DNA from: Acanthaster planci
Taxonomy: Eukaryota > Echinodermata > Asteroidea > Valvatida > Acanthasteridae
Direction of reading: 5' to 3'
Assembly: GCF_001949145.1 (NCBI RefSeq)
Contig: NW_019091373.1
Coordinates: forward strand, 2,046,987 to 2,110,986
Length of the DNA: 64,000 bases
Below are positions 38,006 through 50,000 of the stretch, in pieces. The notes beneath the pieces were generated by a model. The model made no database searches. It had not been told where the DNA came from and saw nothing but the letters and a program-made list of their open reading frames with translations. The position numbers were made by a program, and so were the translations under genes. How positions within the stretch are numbered: position 1 is the first letter of the stretch; each line of letters starts with the position of its first letter.

Positions 38006-41000
38006 ATGGACAATTCCAATATGGCAGCGCTCAGTTATACATGTGCACTTCGAAACGCAATGCGGATTTTGGCCTCAAAATCTCGCAATTGTGATTTGTT
38101 AAGCAACAAATGGGCTGGCAGACCCCAAAGAAACTTACAACATCACAGACGATGTCAAACTTCGCAATTTTCGACCTGTACTTTTTCGCTTGCTGAGCAG
38201 AAGCAGAGCAGGAATTCGCTGTCTGACGACAGCCCGAGCGGTGCGAGCACCCTACCGCTCAGTGTGTTGTTGAAACAGGCAGAAGATAAAGTGAAGGAGA
38301 AGCAACAAGACGACGAACAGCGGAAGAAAGAACGCAAGGAGAAATTCGCTCGTTACCAGAAATGGGCACTGGGCATCACCGGTGTTATGCTGGGTGGGGC
38401 ATCCCTCCTAACACTGTATGAACTTGGTGAGTAATTTCAGCTTAGATACATCGTGGAGTATGGTTGCAGCTAGCATGTGCAGCGAAGCCCACTGGCACTG
38501 AACATGCTGGATCTATTCATCATAGTCCTGCATTGGAGCTGGGATAACATGGTACAAAAGTGCAGCAACTATGTATAGCGTAGATTCTTAAACCTTAGCT
38601 GTTAATTTGTTTCATTGTAATCAGTAACTGTAATGGTTAATTATTGCAAATGTTTTTAAAAATAATTTTGGACTTAAAATCTTTGTAGATTATTAGAACT
38701 TACCCAGTACTTTGGAATTAACACGTTTACATTTATGACTCCCAAAGTTCCATCCCCTGTTTTCATGCATTTTCATTTCAGTTTTACAAAATCGGGCATT
38801 TAAAAATATTTCTGAAAGTGGAAAGGATTTTTGAAACCCTAAGTGGAAATTCAAATTGATGTCTTCATAAAGGCAGTTTTGTTGTTCTTTTACAGGTCAA
38901 CCAAAAGTAGATGAACGTGGAAAAGCAGTAAGTCTCTGGTCAAGCATAAACAATGTTTAAACAGCACTTAAATCTAATCATTTAAATGTGTAAGAACGGA
39001 TGGAGTTTGCAGGTTGTTGGATTAGTTACATTGTCAACCACAGAGAAAATGACTGTTATGCAGAAGGAAGTGACCAAGATCAGAATGTAAGGAGAAAGCC
39101 CGCACGCTAAATGATTGATAACCAATGCAAAAAGTGTAAAATCAAATTGACATTCTCACCCACGTTGCTTTGATAATCATGTGTATTCATTACTTGTAAA
39201 ATTTCTGGCATGTTCAGTGTGTCTTTTAGTGTTCATATTCTATGTCGATCAACAACATTCAAGTGGTACGATGGGCATTTTTACTCTTTGGAAAGGGAAC
39301 ATGTCCTTGCCCCTTCAAGATGAACAAGCCATATGGATACTCCCACAGTATTATTGTATACATGGCTTTACCATCACATTGTTTATGCTACTGTTAGACA
39401 GAGAACCTGAAACTCCATGGAATGCACTTTGTCAGTCTTGTTGATATTGTATCCGTTCTTTCTCGTCATTAACCTCACTTCTTTTTTTTTCAACAATCTC
39501 TCCAGATTCCAGATGAGTTTTCGGACCAGTTCATTCTAGTAGCTTACATTCAGCGGGCTTTCAAAGAAATGAAGGAATATAGAACAGTATGCTTTGCATT
39601 TTTCTTGTTTTTTTTGGGGGGGGGGTAGCTGTGCATTTTAACCACTTCATGCCGGGGCTTTTTTCAATGTTGGTGATGCTGGGCCGGCATGACTATCATT
39701 TTTTCCGTTTTCAAAATCCTTCAAAAATTCATCATTTCACTGAACGGTTGTTTATAGCCACTTGAAGTAATCTTTAGGCACTACTCTAAGTTGACAGGTG
39801 CCCTTCATTGACGCCCGAATATTTCAGCCAGGCCTGCAGCCTTGTAAACAGAGCCCAGATTGTGTGGTGTTATACAACTCTCTTTTGTTCACGAACCTGG
39901 CTCAGTGCACTGCTGGCCTCTTTTCACTAGGAGCCAGATTAGCATGCAGCGGTGCTGTGTGGCTCATCGCTGCGGTGGTGGAGCACTTTTGTCCCCGGTG
40001 GTAATCCGCTTGCTCTCAATGCCCCAAACCCTGGTATACGGTTTCAAAACAAGATTGGATTATCACCACTTTTGAGAGTGAAAAATGTCAATAATGCCTA
40101 GCAGCCTGGTCTTTTGTTCGGAGTATGGTCTTTTGTTACAGGGCCCTGTTTCCTTTGTCCGAGTTCGGAGACCCCGGTCACCCATATAAACCATACGTCT
40201 CTGATCCCGGAGTCCCCGGCAGGAAGTGGTTAAAATGCAATGTAGCATTGGTGATATTGTGGCATTATTATTGTTTCCCTGGGCCTAACCTAAGTTTGAG
40301 GATCAAGTCTGAAACTGGTTGGGGTCTCGACTCCAGCCTAAACTCGGGTTCCTCCTCTGTCCAGAGATCACTCAAAGCGACTTAAAGGCAAAGGGAGCAG
40401 ATTCGTTTTGGTGGAAATATACTGCTGATTATACAACAAGGATACCTGACAATTAGACTGCTAGTAACCTCAACAACAATGTGATTTATTCAGACATTCA
40501 ACAAATAACGAATTGATTAAGTTATTAGGGATAATTCGTATTGGGTAAGCTTTATTACAACCTCTATTGCTTTGCGTGGTCTTGAGGAGAGGCTATTAGC
40601 AATACATAGCTAATATCTCACTGTGTCACGCCAATCAGCAACGCACTGACTAATGTCGCCTCGTGCAACTCCTATATGCAACGCACAAAACAATGTCGCA
40701 TCGCATGAACGCTATCTGCAATGCACGTCCAACATTGCCAAACGTGAGACCAATTACCAACGTTGGACCCAAGTAGCACTGCACATGTCAATGTCGCACT
40801 GCCTAAACAAAATCGCATTACATAGCCCAGTGTCACTATAGCGATACGGCCCGCATACACTAAGCACCACGGCACAGTTGGCCCAGCCCAAATCTACTTT
40901 AATACACCCGCAAGTGAACGGCTGGCCCGTACAACCTGTGTAATGCTTCACGGAGACAATCTGCTCGCACCTAGCATATAGCAGTGTACACTACACCCTA

Positions 41001-44000
41001 TAGCAGCACATGCTACAACGATAGCACCAAGAACTCACGTCTACACAGCTTCGCTGAACTGGCAGGATCTTAACAAAGAGCAAGCTCCGCCCACTTAAGT
41101 GCTCACCTTGAACACCCGCAAACGAAAGAGCTTACTACTTACACAGAGTGCTACGCTCCGCCAATCCTGTATACGTCACAGGACATGTACACACTACACT
41201 AGTCCTCATTATTACGCACAACAAAAGTTACGAAAGATCGTACACTTTCCGCTGCAATATTTTCTTGTAAATAGAAATCAAATTTTTGACTCAGACAGCA
41301 CTGAGTATACAGTGTTGGAAAGTGCAGGTCATTGAAGGACACATTAACCAGTGAGGAAATAACATTCCCTCACACAAAATTACATGTTACAAAAATCACA
41401 TCGGGTGCACCCTTCATTTGTAGGTCCACGTTCTTCTAGAGGTCACAGAGAAGCCATTTTTTGCAGTGCAATTGTGGGACATGGTTAACAAATTTTATTT
41501 ACCTGCTGTGGTATGTACAGAGAGCTTGTTCGCGTGGTTTGCTTGCATAGAAGGTAGAGGTTTCTGCATGTCAGGGCTATTTAGTTCCAGATTTTTTTTA
41601 TTTTTGTGAGGCATGGAATGCCCAAGTGTATCAAACATTTCCGCAAGTTGTCTACTGACATTTTCTCCAATCTAAATTGCTGCAAGTCAGCCACGCTTTT
41701 GTTGACCCCAATCTTGAAACATGGTCTCTTTGTGGGAACTTTTTGCTGGCACACTGTGCTGTGAGTCAGCTGTATTTAAAAGAAATGTTCTTGTTGGAAT
41801 GCTTGATAGTGTTCAACTCCCAAGTTATGATTCCTGATGCTGTTACCAATCCCTAGATGATAGTGGAACCGTCGGCTCAGAAGCTTCTCCCAGACCCCCT
41901 GACGGAACCCTACTACCAACCACCGTACACCTTGGTCCTAGAGATGACCAACGTGCTAGTGCATCCAGAGTGGACGGTGAGAACAATGGCTATATGTATG
42001 TCCAAATCAACTGGCTATGGCTGGGAGTCACACACATACATGTACTTATGGCTAATGGCTCAGCCCCAAGCCAGTTGCTGCTATAGGGGTGCATGTTGTT
42101 TCTAGCCACAGCCTTTTGGTTGCAGCCTTACACTTGTCTAGTGTGACTTGCCTGATCTCAAAACTCTCCAAGTGCATGTGTTGTTATGGGATTGTGTCAA
42201 GGAGGACCCCTTTGTAGTGATGGGCACAATCTCTGTGTCTGAATGGTTAAATATTAATGTTACCCCAGCTTGTTTGACCTTGCTACGTGGGAAACATTTT
42301 ATGGTCATAGCTAAGAGTCGGTCTATTAATTTCTCTTTAGTTTAGGGTATTTGAGTGCTTCATTGCTGGTAATTCTTGCTCAATTAAAGTTGCCAATGAG
42401 ATATGCTACTGAGAAACAAGTGAACAAATTCTTAGTTACAGCTACATGTACTAAAACATACCAAAGTTGGTATCCAAAGAAATTGTACTTAGATTATGAC
42501 TACTGGGGGCTTTTCGAGGGTTGAAAGAAAGTTTGGCCTTGTGAGATTTCATCCAGTAATAAACATTTTTTAAGTCCTTTATGCAGACTCCGTTTTAATA
42601 GTAACAGCAATATTATTTTATTTTGATTTTAGTCTGTAAGTGTAAATGCAAGATTTATGATTTTGTCTGTTGTCAGTATTCCAATGGGTGGCGATTCAAG
42701 AAACGTCCCGGTGTAGACTACTTTCTTCAGCAGGTTGGACCACCTCTATTTGAAATCGTCATCTACACCTCTGAGCAAGGATTTGTAAGTGCAAGAGATA
42801 GCCACCGAAAAAGGCCAAATCATGCCACATCAAACTCATGGCACTCATGGCATGAGAAGTTGAATTTTGAGCTGAAAACTGAGTTTCTCTTGTGCTGTAT
42901 TGGATTCTTACTTGATCATAGGGCAGAGGATTGATGTAGTTGATGCAGATAGCATGTAATTTACTAATTGAAAGGAAAATTTGCTACCTTCTTGAGTAAA
43001 AGCAGATATTTGACGGTGTAAGTACCGGAATATAACTAAAGAATTTGGTTTTCCATTAGTATCATTATGGGTGTGTTGTTTGACCAGCCTGTAACGCTGT
43101 GGTACTGTTCTGACAGTCAGGTAGAAAGTGTTTATAATACAACATTAAAAGAGTAAATTATCACCAGAAGATTAATATGAGAATTGTTTTCTCCAGTGTT
43201 CTGAGGAGTCCACCACAAGCCCTTTCACAAGACCGATCACAAGATGACTCACAAATCCCAGTCACAGAGATCAGGGTGAACAGTGCTAAAGGAAATACTT
43301 TTGTGACACTCATTTGAATAACTTGTGCGAGGGCTGAGAGGCTGATTGGCTCGTGATGGATGTGCTGGGACTTTCCAATGGACCAGACTACAATACTGAG
43401 CTCTTCACTAGTTTTGCTTCCCTTTTCCCTCCATTACAGACTGGCTATCCCCTGATTGACAACCTTGACCCCAACGGCTACATCATGTACAGGCTGTTTC
43501 GAGATGCCACTAAATACATGAACGGTCACCATGTTAAGGTCAGTCATGCTCGGAGGAAAAAACAAACTGCCTATCAGCCAACTCCAGCTCACTGTTCATC
43601 ATTTCACTGAAATTCAAATGGACAGTTCAACACTAGACTTTGCCTTGTTTGATGGATGCAGGACTGCACAGCGGTTTTGCTCTTGAGCAATTTACAAATG
43701 CTACTCTGAAGGTAGTCTCAGCAGACGACTGAGTTTAGATTGTATTGATGATGGGAACAAGTTCATATTACAGGTTTTGCCCTTACCCAAACAAAAACAC
43801 TGTATACTAAGTGCTTCTCTGAGAGCTTGCGAAAAAATTCACAATCTGACTCGGGTGGGACTCAAACCCACGACCTCCTGCTTACCAGTGCAGACATCTT
43901 AACCACTCGACCACCGAGCTTGCCTGGGTTGGCTGGCCAGTCCGATCCAGGTGAAGCAGTGGGTACCGCGAACTATTTTCATCTTGAAGATGGAAGTAGG

Positions 44001-47000
44001 CCATGAGTAACAGAGGGTACTATCGAAAAGCAGAACCATATTCCGTTGTTGAATTTCAGCGTGTCCAGATTTAAGTGCAGGGAATGAGCCATAGGTTTTA
44101 CCTGCCCAGTGACGGGTTACTGTGGAGTCAGTTTTCTGCACAGCCACAACTTAGAGTGGTCAGGAAGTTGAGATTGGCGTCTGAATATTCAAGCTCTATT
44201 CTGCAATACATCATCAGACCTGTCTTGTCTGGCTGCTTGAGGGAAATGGAGCCCTCTTGTGGTCAGATATAAATCCTTTTTATACACAGATGCTCTAGAG
44301 TCAGTTTATGATGGCATATTCTGGTGCCATTACCTCATCAAGGGGACAGTATCTTTTATTTGGAAAGCCGAGACTGAGTAGTGGAGACAAACATTTGTCC
44401 CCATAATGTTTTAGGTTCTCACAACATCTATGTTCCAACACGTGTGTAGTCCACACAACTACAGGTTAAAGGTAGATGTTAAACTCCTGTTCCCCTATTT
44501 TCATACTTAAAGTTTCTGTTCTGTTTTCGTCATGCACCCCTTTCAGGGCGTTCCTCTCCAAGGTGCAGTGGGTTTGTGCACATTCAATGGACAATCGGTT
44601 GTGCACTCTGCATCACTTGCATGGAGCCTATAGTGGTGCAGAGTGCATCACGCCTGGTGCACATGGGAAGACCATACATTGAAATTGCTTGCACATGCTT
44701 AGTGCATCCTACTCCAAGTGCGCGTGAGCCTTTGCATGTAAGCTGTGAGTTCCAACAAAAGGGCTTTTGTTGCTATGTAAAAACACGCCCTCTCTTCTTC
44801 ACGCTCGGAGCAGATGTACATAGTCTGTACATAGTAGAAGATGTTGATATCTGAATTTCTCCCTTTGTTGTTCTTAAGAGTAAAGCCTAACACTGTGGAT
44901 GTTGCCTTCTTTGTTTCAGGACCTGTCGTGCCTCAACAGGGACATGTCAAAGGTCATCTTTGTGGACTGGAACGCCAAGTCCTATTTGCTACAGCCACAA
45001 AACGCCTTTGGCCTCAAGAAGTGGGAAGGGAACGATGATGACAGAGTGTTGGTGGACTTGGCAGATTTTCTCAGAAGTAAGGAATCGTGTTGGCTTGATG
45101 CCACCCAAACTGTCATGCGAGAAAAAAAGAAGAAGCTAGGGCTTGTCATTTGAGAAAGAAGGCTCCAAAACACACACTTAACATCCTCCTGAGAAAATTC
45201 ACCTCTTTGGTTTTTGTTTCTTACCCTTGTGAAAAGGAGTGGTTGAAAAGAACTGAGCATGATGTGCTGTATTGATTTTCACCATCATTCATGTTATGAG
45301 CTCTGAGTGCTTGGTGCTGTGATCCGAGCATTTGTGAGAGGACACATCACAATTTGATATGGATGGGAATTGAACTCATGACCTCTTGCTTTGCTAGAGT
45401 AGACACCATATGAAAACCCTTCTACCACTAAGCTTGCTGGGGCTGGTGTGGCTAGCTGTTTCAAACTGGAGAGGAGTGGGCTCCACCTTCCAAAACGCAA
45501 AAAATATCGCAATCAAAATGGTCGCTGCTGCCGGGTTTGGATGGTGGGTCACAGGTAACTTGGTTGAGTAGTGTCTTGCTCATCTTTGTCATATTTTTCT
45601 CTGGTCAGCGATAGCCGCTAGTGGGGTGGAGGATGTCAGACCAGTGTTGGAGCACTACAAGCAGTTTGACGATCCCCTGGGGACGTTCAAGGCAAACCAA
45701 GCCAGACTACAGGTAGGATTTTTCTCTGTAGCATCGTGTTAGTAGTTGCTCCAACTAGCTACACCTTCCTTACGGCCTCCCAAAAATGTAAGTTGTGTCG
45801 CATTGGTACATTCCAACAAAAGGTTGGTTTCTACATTGACAATGTAAATTAGGTTTGCAAAAATCTGTTTCGATTGTCTAATGCCAACTTTTGCCAGGCA
45901 AGATTAATCTGCTGTATTGTAAAAGTTTGTCACTGGAACTCTCGGTACATCACATTTTGATATGACGTTGCTCACACTGCTGAGGGAAAAAATGGGAGAA
46001 CCTGTGTGAGTCTGTGCTCATCACTAAGATGAGACATTTTAGATTAAGGAGTCGGGGCTCCAGGCAGAGAAATTACTTCGGCCCTTCCCTAAATGGTCCA
46101 CAAGAATTTGCCACTATTTAGAAATGAATAATCAAGCGCTTAAAACCTTGCTGTCTTTCTGCCGGTCCCACTTTGTCGTCCCCACTCTCAATGAGTGTCT
46201 TCACAAGAGCAAGCTATAGTTACAATACACCACCAGTCACATGCCTGAAAAGTTGTCCACTTTAGCACTTCCAAGTACATGGTGAAAATGTTGCTTAGAT
46301 TATCCGACAGCTTGGTGGATTGTCCATTCCTCATTCCTTATATGCAGTGTGATGTAATTGCATTTAAGATATTTATATACTTATCCAAACGTCACACCAA
46401 AGAAAAATCCAACCATTGCATGTTGCCAAAAGACGTGATACTTAGGTGAAAGAATTCTGTAGGAAAAGCGAATGCCTTACTTTCTTATATTTATAATATT
46501 ATTTCAATTCTTTGTCGTCGCAAAAAAAGAGGAGAGAATTAAGATTTCCTCAAAAATGTGCAGGTACTGTAGTCTGAATGCCTTAGGAAACTTAGAGAAA
46601 TTGAAGAAAAAGTTCCAGCCTTAGAGTTGGGAGGAAATCCCCGGAATGACATTCCAGAGAGAGAACACAGAATCTGCTAGGGAGTGAAAACCCAATCCAT
46701 ATCGGAGTCGGTGGGGAGTTGAACCTGGATCACAGAGATCGAAGACAAAATAAAAACCGCTGTGCCATATCTGACTCCCTATCCAACCTGAGTTGAAGTG
46801 TACCCTCACCGGCAAAAGAAAGACAGACTGGTACCGAGAACTTTTCAACTGAATTCTTGCATGCGTTCGGCATGCACATGAAGACCATACATTCCAGGAT
46901 AAAGTCGTTGCACGTGCCCACGCCAAGCGCACATAAACTTGCGCGCCTATGCAGTGAGTTCGTACCAAAGGACTGTCAATTTCTTTTTAAAAACATGCCC

Positions 47001-50000
47001 TCTTTTGTTCCCACTCAAAGCGGATTACTGAGCTGCCTAAATATGGCCCATGTTGTTAATTTCTTCCATTGAATGTTGATTGTGTAATAGGAGGGCTATC
47101 GTGTGGGCACATATGCATAGTTGTTGACAGATGACTGTTACTTGCACAGAAAGTAACAGTTGAGTTGGCAACATATTCTGAGATTTGCAGGTCACATATG
47201 GAACACACTAGACACTGTCTTCTGTAAATCATTTCGTATGGGAGGTTTTCCTCTTGGTCAATTGTGACTAGTTGTTTGCCTTTGGGAAAGTTATTTACTG
47301 GGATTACTGCTTGTCCTTTCCGTCCAATCACAGCCCTAGAAATTGTGCACACGGGTGCCTTACCCGCCTGAATGCACGCTGAATTCTTGCTTGGCATTAC
47401 CTGTCGATGTTATCATTTGGTAACTGTAAATAACGTAGCCCAACTTGTGTGGCTGTGTGATGGATGCTCGTGACTGCAAATTATGAAAAGCGCATGAATT
47501 ACGCTGATCTTGCCTTCCAGGTGGATGTGTCATTGAACCAAAAAATCAGCCCCTTTGTGTTGGTATAATCACTGTATTTGGGCATCAAAGAGAGTGGAAA
47601 GCAGATTACCGGTCACAATCTGAAAATATGCAAAGCGACTGATGGCACGGTGTTGAGCTGAAATTTCTCCAGCCAAATGCCTGAAGGAAGCCTTCGGCTG
47701 GATGGCTTGTGATGGACTTGTGATGGCAGGGACACATGATTGACTTTTGGTTGCCCTTTAACGTGCCTGTAGGGTGACAGTGTTTAATTTTGGTTCGCAT
47801 TTGTGTGGCATGTAGAACTCTAGACTCTGTTCCAAACCTTGAGACAATTTCAGCTCCCCTCCGAGTACTGTCCTGAAAATTCATCGTCACTGCATCGCAC
47901 ATTCATGAAAGGAATATTGTCTGGTCTGGTCCTTTCCCTGTTTTTCCCCCCAAACTCCCCTTCCATTCCGACGTGTCAGAGATTTCAAGCTTTTCCGCTA
48001 GGGGTCACTGGACGACACACCACACAATGAATCATGGCATCATTTCCGTCTCGTATAATGTTTCGATGACGCAGCTGCCAGATGGGCGATGACGATCGTT
48101 GAGGAACAGAATTTTTTTTTGCTCTCTCTCTACTGATGTTAAAGATTTCCTTTTGATATATGGAGATGACATTCCATCGCAAGACGTGCCCATGTGTCAA
48201 TGTTGGTAGTCAGGCCGGCATGTAATGTTTAATAAAGATGTCACATCTGCCTTGGAATGATATACACACGTTATTAAAGGAACATTGGCAGACTTTCTTT
48301 TCAGGTTGAATTTCAAAAAGGAGTTTCCTGGGAATATTTATTTATTATTAAATTATGCCATTTTGAAAAAGCACTTTGTAAATCACATACTTATTAGCTT
48401 CTGTGAGTGTTGAAATCTACTCAAAATCACTGAATTTATCTAGAATTAAGATAGACGTCGTCAGTCATCCACAGATTCAACTAAATCACTTTTCACTTTG
48501 CCAACATTCAGATTACTTGATCATTCACACTATTCAGGATGCTATCTTTTCTTATTTCCAATCATCTTTCTAATCCTGCTTTAATTAAGTAAAGAAACAA
48601 ATTAAGAGAAAGTTTGGGTGAATTGGACTGACAAACAAGTCAGAGGAAATGATGGCGGAAGGGTGGAAGACTGCTACATGTATGTGTTAGCCAGATCTAT
48701 ACCTGTAAGGAGTCAGTCTTTGATTCTAGAGCCTCCTGACCATGAGATAATTCAGAGACATTTTGACTGTTTGCCATCTGGTCTCCTGTGTGCTTTAATG
48801 GACAGTTTGACATTTCCGTGGTCTGTTATTTCACGGGATATCCTTCCTCCACCGTCCAGCTTTATATTGCCAGATGCATGGCATGGTAAGGGCATCAGAA
48901 CATTGATGTTAATCTAGCAATCCACCGAGGTATTTCCATCTTGTGTTGGGGGGAAGTTTATAGGAAATGATGCCCCTAACTGTGATCAAGTTCAGGCTGT
49001 CTTTGATAGCTACCCGATGCTTGTCTCTAATGTCATTGCCAGTGTTGATAAAGTTTGAATGCTTGATGTCTTGTCCCTTCGGAGGATTGGATTTGTTTGG
49101 TTTAACTGTCAACTGGTCCTGTGAATGTGATTCTACGGCATTTATGGAGCATTCAGCGAGCACTTTTGACTGAAGGATTGCCTGACGTTGTTACCCCTGA
49201 TTGATGTGCTTACAGTCATTACTGGATCCATCTGTTCTTACAATGCAGTGTGTCTAGCCTTTCTGAGCAGTCTCAGTGACAATAATGTAGTTGTACATAG
49301 TTCAACAGGGCTTGCATTAAGATCGTTCCCTTCCAAATGTACCCCTAGCACCTAGGAATTCAAGAAACTGCCAAAAAGGTTTCAGATTCAATTCTGATTG
49401 AATTTCTGATTGACTTTCTGATTCAGTTTTTGACAGGAAATTCTTGGCCATAGTCTTCTTATTTAAAGGAAACCTTTACGTTAGAGAAACCTTGAAAGAC
49501 ACTGCTTGCTGAATGTAGCTACCTCAGTAATACTGGACCAGAAAGTGACCGTGGTCTGCTCTGATTGACCTCAGGAATACTGTTTCTTGTTGTTTCCACC
49601 CATTACAACTGCACTCTTCAAAGCTAGCAACGTGTATCAAGCTTAAAGCCGCTGCTTGTGATCAGGTTGTCTGAAATCAGTCAAAGAATAGTTTGTAAAT
49701 GTTCTATGAGTCAGGAGACAAATAGGCTTTGATGGAAAACTAGTCATTTGTAGAAATGACTTGAGAATAACTTGCCAGGGATGAGGCAGCATCTTTAACT
49801 AGTTCAACTATTCACCCATAAAAATATTCTCACTCTGGGCACAGGTGAGGCACAGATGACTAGTGCCCAGCCTTTGATGTGTGTCGCAGTTTAGGTGGGT
49901 AGTCCTGACGTCAGTCCCAGGCAGTTATACGGCCTAGTAATTTTGGGGAGGCAACATAAATCACGGCCATCCAACAGCTGATAATGATGGCATCTGTTGT

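Noticed and set aside
43845-43925. Functional tRNA gene
   Set aside because: A- and B-box-like sequences are present, but the acceptor stem does not pair and a diverged second copy with a shared body lies nearby, so it is a SINE head.
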